The notes below the pieces were generated by a model, which was not told the origin of the DNA, ran no database searches, and saw only the letters and a program-made list of their open reading frames with translations. The translations under genes and the position numbers were made by a program. A DNA stretch of 64,000 nucleotides from a bacterium HR19. Its GTDB lineage: Bacteria; Calescibacteriota; Calescibacteriia; Calescibacteriales; Calescibacteriaceae. The stretch's first letter is position 1. Every line of letters begins with the position of its first letter. This document shows, piece after piece, positions 1 through 8,383 of this stretch. Location: NCBI GenBank assembly GCA_002898315.1, contig BEHV01000009.1:20697-84696 (forward strand), given 5' to 3'.

Positions 1-964
1 GATTTTCTATATTCTGAATTATTTCCTCTAAGGCCTCAAAAGAACTAAAATTCCACACTTTTTCAATCCTATCTCTGTTTCCCGAAACAAAAAGATGTAT
101 CTCTTTACCTGTACCGAACGGAGTTCTCAAAGATGGTTCGGCTTTCGGGAAAACATAAACTCCCGGCACCTCAACCACATCTGAAAACAGCATAACTTTC
201 TGCAAAAAATAGAAATCTTCCCCGGCTTTTCGCACACTCATTCCCATGCTCACAACATAAACCAAAGCTCTGAAAGCAAAAAGAGAACCAATAGGATAGA
301 AAGCATTCTTATACCCGCAAACTCTCAGAGAATTTTTCCAATACCTCAAAAATAGTTCCCAAACTATTCCTGCTTCCTTTACATCTTCTCTTTCGGAAAA
401 CCTGTGAGCAAAAGACATTATTCCAAAATCAGCTTCCCTTAAATCAACAAAATCAAGAGCAGAAAAATAGTTTTTTGAAACTGTTGAATCCGAATCAAGA
501 GAAAATATAAACTTCCGATGTAAAAGCTCATAAAGTTCGTCTTTTCTTTTGCACTTTTTGGAAATTGAGCATATCGCTTCATCCATAAGAACTCTTCTTG
601 CAAAACCCACTCCTGCAACATTTTTTGGAACGGACCTTATATGCCTTACCTCAACCATCAGATTATCTCGTTCATATCTTTTGGATACACGCAAAAGCTC
701 TTCAAAAATTTTTCTGTTTTCCTCTTTTATATTTTCACACGCATCTTCTGATTCATTCAGTAAAACCGCCACAACCACATTTTTGCCAAATGTATCACAC
801 TCCGAAACAGATTCAAGAGTTGAAAAAATCTCACGATCAGCCATAACAGGAATAGCGACAAAAATATCAAAGTCCCTTTCAATCCCCAAACATATATGCC
901 GGGAGATTATCTCCGATACATTCTTTTCAAGTTTTTCCCGACTGGTAGTAAATCTTCTATGCAT
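1..964 (-). CDS. GT-A fold glycosyltransferase, partial (C-terminus beyond the window)
   Basis: An open frame runs from ATG 964 off the left edge, giving about 321 residues. Near the N-terminus it reads FVAIPVMADREIF, like the nucleotide-sugar-binding start of GT2-like enzymes. Mid-protein is a DxD-type motif in FSLDSDSTVSKNYF, and later comes AGEDFYFLQ, which resembles the catalytic-base (ED) region. It probably transfers a sugar to a lipid, polysaccharide or small-molecule acceptor; the acceptor cannot be told. The ATG lies 8 nt after the mutS stop on the same strand, so the two are likely co-transcribed. No Shine-Dalgarno site is clear. The family assignment rests on motifs only. Confidence 0.7.
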   Translation of the reverse strand, partial: MHRRFTTSREKLEKNVSEIISRHICLGIERDFDIFVAIPVMADREIFSTLESVSECDTFGKNVVVAVLLNESEDACENIKEENRKIFEELLRVSKRYERDNLMVEVRHIRSVPKNVAGVGFARRVLMDEAICSISKKCKRKDELYELLHRKFIFSLDSDSTVSKNYFSALDFVDLREADFGIMSFAHRFSEREDVKEAGIVWELFLRYWKNSLRVCGYKNAFYPIGSLFAFRALVYVVSMGMSVRKAGEDFYFLQKVMLFSDVVEVPGVYVFPKAEPSLRTPFGTGKEIHLFVSGNRDRIEKVWNFSSFEALEEIIQNIEN

Positions 965-972
965 AATGTTTT

Positions 973-3471
973 TTATTGTTCGGCAAGTTTTTTAAGCTCC
1001 GAAAGTATATTCAAAGCTTCAACGGGAGTGAGCGAGTTTATATCTATTTTTTTCAACTCCTGTCTTATCGGGTCAGATTTATATGTTGAAGCAGAGAAAA
1101 GAGAAATCTGCAAAGGTATTCCTGAAATCTTTTTTATAACATCTCCTATTTTTCCCTGTTCAAGAGCAATAAGAATTTTTTCAGCTTTTTGTATTATTTC
1201 ATCTGGTATTCCGGCGAGGCGAGCGACATCTATTCCCCAAGATTTTCCGGCAGGACCTCTTTTTATCTTTCTCACAAAAACCAAATTTCCACCTATTCTT
1301 TCAGCAGAAAAATGCATATTTTTTATACCTTTGAGGTTCAGTTCAAGAAAAGAAAGCTCGTGAAAATGAGTTGCGAAAAGACATCTTACCTTTCTTTTAT
1401 TTATAAATTCAGCAGTAGCCCAGGCAATAGATATACCATCAAAAGTTGATGTTCCCCTGCCGACCTCATCAAGAAAAACGAGCGACTTTTCTGTCATACT
1501 TTTGAGTATCTGAGATAATTCCTCCATCTCAACAAAAAAAGTGCTCCTCCCTCTTGCTATATCATCCGACGCACCGGTTCTGAAAAATATCTTGTCTGCT
1601 ATGCCTATTTTAGCTTCTTTTGCTGGAACAAAACTACCAACCTGAGCAAGAAGAGTTATAAGAGCACATTGCTTTAGAAAAACTGATTTCCCCGCCATGT
1701 TTGGACCGGTTATAATCCACATAAAATCATTTTCATCAAGTTCAACTGAGTTTGGAATAAACTTCTCGTCTTTGAGCATAAGTTCTAAGGAAGGATGTCT
1801 TCCCTCTTTTATGTAGAGAACCTTTTCATCTGTAATTTGCGGTTTGACCCAGTCATATTTAAAAGCGGTCTGAGCAAAAGAAAATATGACATCTAACAGA
1901 GCTATTGCTCTTGAAGCTTGGAGCAAATCAACACAAAATCTCTGCAGGTCTTCTATAAGCTGATTATAAATCTCCTGATTGAGAGCTTTTTCTCTTTCAG
2001 AAGCAGAGGAGATTTCAACCGCAATTCTTTCAAGTTCTTCTGTGGTAAACCTTTCAGCGTTTGCGAGCGTCTGCTTCCTCTTGAAATAACCCGGAACTTT
2101 CCCAAGATGAACCTTTGAAACCTCTATGTAGTATCCGAAAACCTGATTATATCCTATCTTCAAAGGGATACCAGTTCTTGCTCTTTCTCTTTCTTCATAC
2201 TCTATGAGAATTTTCTCGGAATTCTCTTTTATCTCTCTTACTCTGTCAAGCTCTTGTGATATACCTTTTTTTATCGCTCCATCTTGTGCTTTGAGCGGCG
2301 GTGGTTCAACTATATACCTTTCCACAATATCTACAAACTCCCAGAGGTCTGGAATATCATCGGATAACTTTCTTATCAGTTTTGATGAGAATTCGCTGAG
2401 TTTATCTTTCGTAGCCATTGTTTTTTTTGCTGATTCTTTCAGAGAAACAAGTTCTTTCGGATTAATTATTTTTCTCATCAATCTTATCGCTAATCTCTCC
2501 ATATCTGCAATTCCTTCAAGGTCAATCTCTTCATACGCTTTTTTTGAAATCACCTCTTCAACCGCGTCAAGTCTTTCTCTTATCTTTTCTATATCTGCAA
2601 GAGGAGAACTTATGATGTTTCTGAGCTTCCGCTTACCCATAGGTGTCTTTGTGCTGTCTAATACCCAAAGCAAACTTCCTTTCTTTCCCTCATAGGTTTT
2701 GAAAACATCAAGGTTATCAAGAGTTCTTGAGTCAATCTGGACAGCCCACGAATCGTCTTCAATTTCTGGTTTCTCAATCCTTATCTCTATATCTTTTATG
2801 TTCTCCCTTATATATTTTATGAGAGAGGCAAAAGGAACTTTCAGGACATCTGTGATAGAATCAAAGTTTTCAGCCAAAATTTCTCGCACTTCGGAATCAT
2901 TTGGAAAGTCAATCTTCGTGAATTTATACTCCGGGAAAATATTCACATCACTTAGTATCTCTCTTGGAGAAATTTTTCTTATGAGTTCGCTTAACTCAAA
3001 ATCATCTCTTGCTATTTTAGCTTTCACCTCACCGGTCGTTATATCTGCCCAGATTACAATACGCCCCCTTATAACCGCAATAAAATTGTTCTCATCTGGG
3101 GAGACAAAACTCAACTCGGTCACAAGTCCCGGAGTTATAACTCTCACAACACCCCTTTTGACTATGCCCTTTGCTTTTGATGGGTCTTCAAGTTGCTCAC
3201 ATATCGCAACTTTAAAACCTTCTTTGACGAGACGAGAAATATAAGATTCCGCTGCGTGATGCGGAAACCCAGCCATAGGAATTGAACCATCTTTTGATGT
3301 CAAAACAATGTCAAGAGTTCGCGAAGCAATTACAGCATCTTCAAAAAAGAGTTCGTAAAAATCTCCTATCCTGAAAAGCAAAAGACAATCGGGATACTCC
3401 GATTTTATCTGAAGGTATTGCCTCATAGCAGGAGTCAATCTCTCAAAACCTTCTTTCCCTCCCCTATCCAT
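973..3471 (-). CDS. mutS: DNA mismatch repair protein MutS
   Basis: This 832-residue protein recognises base mismatches and recruits the repair machinery. The mismatch-reading Phe-x-Glu motif is seen in FRIGDFYELFFEDA near residue 40. The ABC-type ATPase follows, with Walker A GPNMAGKS near residue 588 and Walker B LVFLDEVGRGTSTFDG near 660. Length matches the bacterial MutS1 family. The frame stays open to an ATG at 3576 and another at 3501. I chose the ATG at 3471 because family members begin about ten residues before LTPAMRQYL and the upstream residues look like translated AT-rich intergenic sequence. A divergent epimerase gene starts at 3537, so both promoters share a very short space. 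Confidence 0.95.
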   Translation of the reverse strand: MDRGGKEGFERLTPAMRQYLQIKSEYPDCLLLFRIGDFYELFFEDAVIASRTLDIVLTSKDGSIPMAGFPHHAAESYISRLVKEGFKVAICEQLEDPSKAKGIVKRGVVRVITPGLVTELSFVSPDENNFIAVIRGRIVIWADITTGEVKAKIARDDFELSELIRKISPREILSDVNIFPEYKFTKIDFPNDSEVREILAENFDSITDVLKVPFASLIKYIRENIKDIEIRIEKPEIEDDSWAVQIDSRTLDNLDVFKTYEGKKGSLLWVLDSTKTPMGKRKLRNIISSPLADIEKIRERLDAVEEVISKKAYEEIDLEGIADMERLAIRLMRKIINPKELVSLKESAKKTMATKDKLSEFSSKLIRKLSDDIPDLWEFVDIVERYIVEPPPLKAQDGAIKKGISQELDRVREIKENSEKILIEYEERERARTGIPLKIGYNQVFGYYIEVSKVHLGKVPGYFKRKQTLANAERFTTEELERIAVEISSASEREKALNQEIYNQLIEDLQRFCVDLLQASRAIALLDVIFSFAQTAFKYDWVKPQITDEKVLYIKEGRHPSLELMLKDEKFIPNSVELDENDFMWIITGPNMAGKSVFLKQCALITLLAQVGSFVPAKEAKIGIADKIFFRTGASDDIARGRSTFFVEMEELSQILKSMTEKSLVFLDEVGRGTSTFDGISIAWATAEFINKRKVRCLFATHFHELSFLELNLKGIKNMHFSAERIGGNLVFVRKIKRGPAGKSWGIDVARLAGIPDEIIQKAEKILIALEQGKIGDVIKKISGIPLQISLFSASTYKSDPIRQELKKIDINSLTPVEALNILSELKKLAEQ

Positions 3472-3521
3472 AAAACACAAATAATTTATTCGTTTTTTCA
3501 TTCTTAGGAAATTTTGAAATT

Positions 3522-3527
3522 TATATT
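3522..3527 (+). promoter_or_regulatory. -10-like hexamer for a leaderless epimerase transcript
   Basis: TATATT sits 9 nt before ATG 3537 and no Shine-Dalgarno sequence is present. The spacing would put the transcription start at or next to the start codon. No clear -35 box is visible. Confidence 0.4.
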
Positions 3528-3536
3528 TTCTCAAAT

Positions 3537-4277
3537 ATGAGTGAGCTTGAAAGAGAAATGAAACTTCTGGAGTCAATTCTCTCTCCTTACTTCAAAATAA
3601 CAAAAAAAGGAGCGGATTACCTTGTAGCTGAAAAAGATGGTGAAAAACAATTCTGGACTGCGAAGATAAACTTCCCAACCCCGGCTTCTGTTGAGATTCT
3701 CGCAGGAGAAGTAATATCAATAAAACCCAAGAGCGTTTTTGTTGTCTCACAGTTTGAAGATTGGCAGACCGCATTAACCGACTCCCTCAAAGAAAAAGGA
3801 TTTTCATGCGAAGTCCAGAGAATATCACCCATAGATATAGGAGCCATGACCGCAGGGTTTCTTCCTTTCTCTGAACACATAGGAGTCGCAGTGAATAACC
3901 TTGAAGAAGCGGAGAAGAAATTTGAAGAAGTCCTTGGCGTAAAACCTTCGGGAAGACACAGAGTAGAAACAGAAGGTCTAACTGCCTCCTTTATCTGGGT
4001 TGGCTCAACAAGAATAGAGCTTTTAGAACCTTTTTCCAGCGACTCCGCAGTAAAATCATTCCTTGAAAAAAAAGGAGAAGGAATACACCACATAGCAGTA
4101 CAAGTTGATGAATTTGACAGAAAATTAGAAGAACTGAAAAACAAAGGTTATAGAATAATTGGACCAAGAGTAGGAGCGACAGGGAAGAGAGTTTTCTTCA
4201 TACATCCAAAAGATTTCCTTGGCATACTCCTTGAAATAGTTGAAAAAGGTTATAGAGAAAGAGCTTTTGAAGAATAA
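3537..4277 (+). CDS. mce: Methylmalonyl-CoA epimerase with an extra N-terminal domain
   Basis: Residues 114-238 form a vicinal-oxygen-chelate (glyoxalase-fold) domain of the methylmalonyl-CoA epimerase type. Metal-ligand positions are visible as His in SEHIGVAV, Glu in IELLEP, His in GEGIHHIAVQV and Glu in LLEIVE. The enzyme interconverts (S)- and (R)-methylmalonyl-CoA on the propionyl-CoA/succinyl-CoA route, which needs the B12-dependent mutase; cbiB lies elsewhere in the window. Typical epimerases are about 130-150 residues, whereas this protein has 246. The first 110 residues are a separate, unrecognised segment. It is transcribed divergently from mutS and converges on proS. Confidence 0.85.
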   Translation: MSELEREMKLLESILSPYFKITKKGADYLVAEKDGEKQFWTAKINFPTPASVEILAGEVISIKPKSVFVVSQFEDWQTALTDSLKEKGFSCEVQRISPIDIGAMTAGFLPFSEHIGVAVNNLEEAEKKFEEVLGVKPSGRHRVETEGLTASFIWVGSTRIELLEPFSSDSAVKSFLEKKGEGIHHIAVQVDEFDRKLEELKNKGYRIIGPRVGATGKRVFFIHPKDFLGILLEIVEKGYRERAFEE

Positions 4278-4306
4278 GAGTTTCCTTTGTGGATTATGTT
4301 TTGACT

Positions 4307-6037
4307 TTATTCGTTCTTATTGAGGTATTTTTCAACTTCTTCTCTCACCCTTTCGGCTTCTACCTCTTTTTTCTCTTTGGTCAACCTGTTGATTATTTCT
4401 ACTTTTCCCTTATCTTTCAGTAGCTTTCCTACGACGATTTTTATCGGCGCTCCCCAGAGGTCGCAATCTGCAAATTTTTCTCCGGGACTTATATCATCTC
4501 TATCATCAAGAAGCGATATATCTTTTAGTTCAGAGTAAATTTTGAATGTGGTCTCCGCTATAAGCTCATCTCTGATATTGACCGGTATTATATGAACCTT
4601 GAAAGGAGCAATCTCTGGGGGAAACGCAACCCCTTTTTCGTCTCCAAACTTCTCAACAATAGATGCGAGAACTCTTGAAACACCTATACCATAGCACCCC
4701 ATAACAACATATTTTTTCGTCTTGTCTTTATCTGTATATGTCAGCTCCATAGGTTCAGAGTATTTTGTCCCAAGATAAAAAACATGCCCGAGTTCAAGAC
4801 CCTTTTTTTCTCTCAACTTTCCTACTCTGCATTTTGGGCATATATCACCTTCCTCCGCAAGAGAAATATCTGCAATCTCCTTTACAGGAAAATCTCTTAT
4901 GGGAACAACATTTATGTAGTGGTAGTCGTCTTCGTCAGCTCCTGCAACTCCATCTTTGCAGTAAAGAACAGTTCTATCAACGATAATCCTTCCCCTGTAT
5001 CTTAAAGGTCCGATAAAACCTTTGCCTGCACCAAATATGCTTCTTACGTCGCTCTCATCTGCGAGTTCAAAATTTTCACCTATGTATTGGGTGAGTTTAT
5101 CTTCTGAAATCTGTCTGTCTCCCCTGACAAGGCAAAGGGCATAATTCCCGCTTTGAGTTTTTATGAAAAACGATTTTATTATTTTTGAAGTCGGGATATT
5201 CAAAAACTTCGCAAGCTCTTCCACTGTGGTCGTCGCAGGAGTATGAACTTTCTTTTTAGGAGCTTCTGACTGATTCTGCGCTTCTTTTATGAGTTCTCCC
5301 ATGAGTTTATCAACATCTACAAAAAAACTTGATATTTCTTTTTTTGATATGAAGTTGCATTTTTCACACTCCATTATTCTGTCTTCGCCATAATCTGTAA
5401 GGAATATGAATTCATGTGAGAATTTTCCCCCAATAGCACCCACCGCCGCTTCAACGGGAATAACATCAAGGTTCAACCTCTCAAAAATCCTCTCGTATGC
5501 TTTATAAAACTTCCAGTATGTATTTTCTGCTTCTTCTTCATTTCTGTCAAATGAGTATGCGTCTTTCATTATGAACTCTCTTGCTCTTATAATCCCAAAG
5601 CGCGGTCTCGCTTCATCTCGGAACTTCGGACCAATCTGGAACAAAGAAAAAGGTAAATCCCTCCATGAATTCACAAAAAATCTCACAAGGTCTGTGATAA
5701 TTTCTTCATGAGTCGGAGCAAGACAGAACTCTCTTTCATTCCTGTCTTTGAACCTTATGAGTTCTTTGCCATAAACATCCCATCTTCCTGTCTCCTTCCA
5801 GAGTTCAGATGGGGTCATAACAGGGAGTCGGACCTCATAGCAGTTTATTTTTGCCATCTCCTCCCTTATCACATCTTCTATTTTTTTCAGGACTTTAAAA
5901 CCGAGTGGTGAGAAATCATAAATTCCTGATGCTACTTTTTTTATGTATCCACCTTTTGTAAGAATAAAATGGCTTTTTGATTCCGCATCTTTCGGCGGTT
6001 CTTTCAGCGAAAAAATAAAAAACTCCGAAACTTTCAT
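4307..6037 (-). CDS. proS: Prolyl-tRNA synthetase (bacterial type)
   Basis: This 576-residue class II aminoacyl-tRNA synthetase charges tRNA-Pro. Motif 2 is seen in FRDEARPRFGIIRAREF, followed by IMKDAYSFDR. Motif 3 is GCYGIGVSRVLASIVEKF. Between them, roughly residues 225-385, lies a YbaK-like editing insertion (INS domain) that clears mischarged Ala-tRNA-Pro, which marks the bacterial ProS1 class. The last 100 residues are the anticodon-binding domain. Length is normal. The start ATG 6037 gives the expected MKVSEFFIFSLKE opening. It is transcribed alone, convergent with the epimerase gene. Confidence 0.96.
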   Translation of the reverse strand: MKVSEFFIFSLKEPPKDAESKSHFILTKGGYIKKVASGIYDFSPLGFKVLKKIEDVIREEMAKINCYEVRLPVMTPSELWKETGRWDVYGKELIRFKDRNEREFCLAPTHEEIITDLVRFFVNSWRDLPFSLFQIGPKFRDEARPRFGIIRAREFIMKDAYSFDRNEEEAENTYWKFYKAYERIFERLNLDVIPVEAAVGAIGGKFSHEFIFLTDYGEDRIMECEKCNFISKKEISSFFVDVDKLMGELIKEAQNQSEAPKKKVHTPATTTVEELAKFLNIPTSKIIKSFFIKTQSGNYALCLVRGDRQISEDKLTQYIGENFELADESDVRSIFGAGKGFIGPLRYRGRIIVDRTVLYCKDGVAGADEDDYHYINVVPIRDFPVKEIADISLAEEGDICPKCRVGKLREKKGLELGHVFYLGTKYSEPMELTYTDKDKTKKYVVMGCYGIGVSRVLASIVEKFGDEKGVAFPPEIAPFKVHIIPVNIRDELIAETTFKIYSELKDISLLDDRDDISPGEKFADCDLWGAPIKIVVGKLLKDKGKVEIINRLTKEKKEVEAERVREEVEKYLNKNE

Positions 6038-6098
6038 CGTAATAATATGTAAGACATCACACTAACCCGTGTTTATTTTTGAATTGTTTTTACTGATT

Positions 6099-6239
6099 TC
6101 ACTTGCCTATTTTTATTTCCCTCAGCTTTTTGGGTTCTTCTACGGTCATCACTTCTCCCGAAACCTTGAATAGAATCAACCCTTTTCTTTTTGCGTATTT
6201 TTCCAATCCTTCTCCAAAGGTCATCCCAGCTATAGCTCC
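6099..6239 (-). pseudogene. Remnant copy of the 3' end of the 7131-7792 gene
   Basis: Bases 6106-6239 are identical to 7150-7283, the 3' part of the coiled-coil gene. In the matching frame this copy encodes the same C-terminal tail, ending EIKIGK and TGA at 6099. Upstream the frame runs only into a Glu/Lys-rich stretch and then a TAA near 6270, with no start codon. It is therefore a headless fragment, not a gene. Confidence 0.85.
6106..6239. repeat. 134-bp direct repeat, left copy
   Basis: Base-by-base comparison shows a perfect match to 7150-7283, offset by 1,044 bp. The first flanking base differs on each side (g versus a on the left, a versus c on the right). Together the copies bracket the toxin-antitoxin pair and tatA. 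Confidence 0.93.
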
Positions 6240-6372
6240 ACCTTTCTCTCCTTCTTCTTTTTCTTCTTCTTAAAGAAGTTGTACCAAAATTTTTCCCGCG
6301 AAGATGCTAAAAACCCTCTACAACCGCCATAGAAAAAAAATTTTATCTTGTGGAAATCTCACAATCTGTTTT

Positions 6373-6378
6373 TAAATT
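6373..6378 (+). promoter_or_regulatory. -10-like hexamer for the toxin-antitoxin operon
   Basis: TAAATT lies 9 nt before ATG 6388. Only a weak purine run (aagaag) separates them, so a leaderless or near-leaderless transcript is likely. Confidence 0.4.
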
Positions 6379-6387
6379 TAAAGAAGA

Positions 6388-6594
6388 ATGGAAATAAAGG
6401 GCACAACAAAAGTAAAAGATTTAACAGTTGAAGAACTCAAAACTTTGATATTAGAAATAGTCAAAGAAAGTATTGAAGACATAATTGAAGATATTTTGGC
6501 ACTTTCAAGTGAAGAATATCTGCGCTCAATTGAAGAAGCAAGAAAAGATTATAAAGAGGGAAGAATAAAACGAATTGAGGAAATAGATGTATAA
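6388..6594 (+). CDS. RelB-type antitoxin
   Basis: This 68-residue acidic protein opens MEIKGTTKVKDLTVEELK and carries the stretch ALSSEEYLRSIEEARKDY, both familiar from small antitoxins paired with RelE toxins in thermophilic bacteria and archaea. It should bind and neutralise the toxin encoded next to it and help repress the operon. Its last 8 bases overlap the toxin start, the usual translational coupling of such pairs. The family is inferred from size, charge and the adjacent toxin. Confidence 0.8.
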   Translation: MEIKGTTKVKDLTVEELKTLILEIVKESIEDIIEDILALSSEEYLRSIEEARKDYKEGRIKRIEEIDV

Positions 6595-6835
6595 AATAAT
6601 TTTTACTCAGAGAGCTCTGAAAGATTGGGAAAAACTTAGTAGAGAAAATCAAAACAGAATTGCTAAAAAACTTAAAGAATATGCCGAAGAACCTCTTAAA
6701 TATGCAAGGAAGTTAATAAACCCAAAAATAGGAACATACAGATTCAGAATAGGTGATTACAGAGTCATATTTGATGTTAATGGAGAAAATATAGTAATTT
6801 TGAGAATCGGCCATAGAAAAGAAATTTATAAATGA
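6587..6835 (+). CDS. RelE-family toxin (mRNA interferase)
   Basis: The 82-residue protein has the RelE/ParE plan: a basic N-terminal helix pair (MYKIIFTQRALKDWEKL) followed by a beta-sheet core. RelE toxins cleave mRNA on the ribosome using basic residues and a late tyrosine. Here the core YRFRIGDYRVIF and the end RIGHRKEIYK supply candidate Arg, Arg/Lys and Tyr residues, so it looks active. It overlaps its antitoxin by 8 nt. The pair sits between two 134-bp direct repeats, which hints at recent rearrangement. Confidence 0.88.
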   Translation: MYKIIFTQRALKDWEKLSRENQNRIAKKLKEYAEEPLKYARKLINPKIGTYRFRIGDYRVIFDVNGENIVILRIGHRKEIYK

Positions 6836-6935
6836 CCAAATCTCATAGATAATTTTACCTATTCAAGTTCGTCAAAACAAAAATTATGTGGTTTGTGATT
6901 GTTCTGCTTCTTCTGAGGGCTATGCCCTCTTTTCC

Positions 6936-7042
6936 TTATGCTTTTTTGAATTCCCGCACCACCTGACCGAGTTCCCTCGCAAGTTCAGGAATTTTTTTGC
7001 ACCAAATAAAAGAGCAATTATAAGAAATCCAAATCCTGCCAT
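6936..7042 (-). pseudogene. tatA: tatA-like gene with a one-base frameshift
   Basis: From ATG 7042 the frame reads MAGFGFLIIALLFGAKK, the transmembrane start of TatA/TatE, the pore-forming part of twin-arginine export. After the A7 run (T7 at 6992-6998 on the plus strand) this frame turns into unrelated residues. Adding one A restores IPELARELGQVVREFKKA and a TAA at 6936, the classic TatA amphipathic helix. The repaired protein is only 35 residues, shorter than usual TatA. A Shine-Dalgarno AGGAAG precedes the ATG by about 11 nt. Whether this is decay, transcriptional slippage or an assembly error cannot be told. Confidence 0.75.
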
Positions 7043-7149
7043 CTTTTTTTCACTTCCTATGAAAAATTTAACAAGCAGAAAATATTTTTCCCGAGTTCGC
7101 ACACACAAGGAATTTTACTTACGATTGATTTTACTTACCTCGGCGCATA

Positions 7150-7283
7150 CCTATTTTTATTTCCCTCAGCTTTTTGGGTTCTTCTACGGTCATCACTTCT
7201 CCCGAAACCTTGAATAGAATCAACCCTTTTCTTTTTGCGTATTTTTCCAATCCTTCTCCAAAGGTCATCCCAGCTATAGCTCC
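7150..7283. repeat. 134-bp direct repeat, right copy
   Basis: Identical to 6106-6239. This copy is the authentic 3' part of the coiled-coil gene, which continues a few codons further (MRRGK) to its own stop at 7131. Confidence 0.93.
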
Positions 7284-7582
7284 CCACAAAGTATAACCCT
7301 TGGAATCCTCTCCCATAAAAAAATCAAAGTTTCTCATGTCTTCAAGAAGGTCATCTACATCTCGGGACCCCGCATGAGTTTTCGCAGATACAAGAAGAAC
7401 TACTTTTTTGTCCTGCGACACAACAAGAGTATCATATTCCGCATTTTTCCCATTCTTTGAGACATTCAGGCGGCGGTGAACACTGATTTCTGAAAGCCCT
7501 TTTTCCCTCATGAATTCTTCAGCAGATGGTGAGACCATACCCTCCACAAATCTGCCCCAGCTATCTGTGAGTTTATTCACCT

Positions 7583-7669
7583 TCTCATCGGTTTTTCTCA
7601 GTTGCTCGTCTGTTTTTCTCAATTGTTCGTCTGTTTTTTCAATTGTTCATCTGTTTTTTTCTGCGCTTC
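7583..7669 (-). repeat. 21-bp tandem repeats encoding TDEQLRK heptads
   Basis: About four imperfect 21-bp units run head to tail and encode the heptad T-D-E-Q-L-R-K of the coiled coil. The unit nearest the N-terminus carries the A6 run where the frame is lost. Such repeats are prone to slippage. Confidence 0.7.
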
Positions 7670-7792
7670 TTTGAGTTCTCTTATCTGCTCAGTTGTTTCC
7701 TTCTGAAATTCCCTGAGTTCTCTTATTTCAACGGCGATTTTTTCCACTAACCTCTCAACCCTTGATAACCTGTCGTTTTTCTTTGAGGGCAT

Positions 7793-7977
7793 ATATTTAT
7801 TTTATTCTGATTTGATTTGAATTTCAAATCAATTGAAAATAGTAGCTTTCTCGGCTTTTTTCCTTTCAAAATCTTTTTGTGAAAATTTTGACACCATTAC
7901 ACTGAAAATCTTCGGTCTGCAAAACTGCAAAACAAAAAAACCTCTCCTCAAATATTTATGCTATTTTGAAAGATATA
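7793..7977. other. AT-rich intergenic region, divergent promoters only
   Basis: The stretch separates a minus-strand and a plus-strand gene. It is very AT-rich and holds no convincing coding frame or hairpin. It presumably contains both promoters. Confidence 0.4.
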
Positions 7978-8163
7978 ATGGAAAAACTCTACAAAATAAG
8001 CGTTTTCCTCCATATCCTTGGATTCGCCTTCTGGGTAGGTGGAATGATGTTTATTTCATTTATCATACGACCCGCAATACAAAAAATGGAAAGTTATCCC
8101 GCTATCCTTGAAAAAATCGCAACATATTTCAGCAAAACAACATGGTTTTTTATAGTTGATTGA
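7978..8163 (+). pseudogene. Truncated CopD-like membrane protein paralogue
   Basis: From ATG 7978 the protein reads MEKLYKISVFLHILGFAFW and stays alignable with the full-length paralogue at 9463-9942 for about 58 residues, up to TTWFFI. It then ends VD and TGA. The later membrane helices of the paralogue are absent. The nucleotide sequence has diverged clearly from 9463, so the two copies are old tandem paralogues. The break point abuts the segment with the inward-facing methyltransferase gene, which suggests the 3' part was replaced by an insertion or deletion. Confidence 0.8.
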
Positions 8164-8383
8164 TCGACTTTTGATTTATTTACCGAATTGTTTTGACACA
8201 ACTATTTCAAGAGATGGTGTAATACAGCAGGAAGAAAAGGTGGTAAAGGTGTTATAAAGGACGGGACCAAATCAAAAACAATATAAGCATCTTATCTTTA
8301 AAATCCTTAATGTATCACTTTATTAGATTAACACGAAATCAAAATAACATGACATAAGCAGCAGTTGAAAGTTGGTAAATTAA
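8164..8383. other. Unassigned sequence at a gene break
   Basis: About 220 bp between the truncated membrane-protein gene and the methyltransferase. I translated the plus strand and found only short broken frames. No terminal inverted repeat or transposase fragment is recognisable. It may be the relic of whatever truncated the upstream gene. Confidence 0.4.

Larger units (their letters stand above)
7131..7792 (-). pseudogene. Coiled-coil protein with PD-(D/E)XK-like domain, frameshifted
   Basis: ATG 7792 opens a coiled coil that becomes tandem TDEQLRK heptads. At an A6 run (T6 at 7634-7639) one base seems missing. Restoring it joins the N-terminal 50 residues to the open frame 7622-7131 and gives a 220-residue protein. 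Its C-terminal part (AEYDTLVVSQDKKVVLLVSAKT) looks like the core strands of PD-(D/E)XK nucleases, as in the DUF3782-like coiled-coil proteins common in thermophiles. The usual acidic residue two before the Lys is Ser here, so nuclease activity is doubtful. The internal ATG at 7622 could still yield a 163-residue product. Bases 7150-7283 are duplicated at 6106-6239. Confidence 0.7.

Noticed and set aside
549-995. Plus-strand frame of 148 residues opposite the glycosyltransferase
   Set aside because: It is a Ser/Thr/Phe-rich antisense shadow of the minus-strand gene, which has clear GT motifs.
4278-4306. Rho-independent terminator between the epimerase and proS genes
   Set aside because: The 29-bp gap has no stem-loop. 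Most convergent junctions in the window are similarly short and lack hairpins.
6888-7217. Plus-strand frame of 109 residues across tatA
   Set aside because: The minus strand holds the TatA pattern and a Shine-Dalgarno site. The plus frame is Phe/Leu-rich shadow sequence.
8164-8383. Possible insertion-sequence remnant
   Set aside because: No transposase motif, terminal inverted repeat or target duplication could be recognised by eye, so it is left as unassigned.
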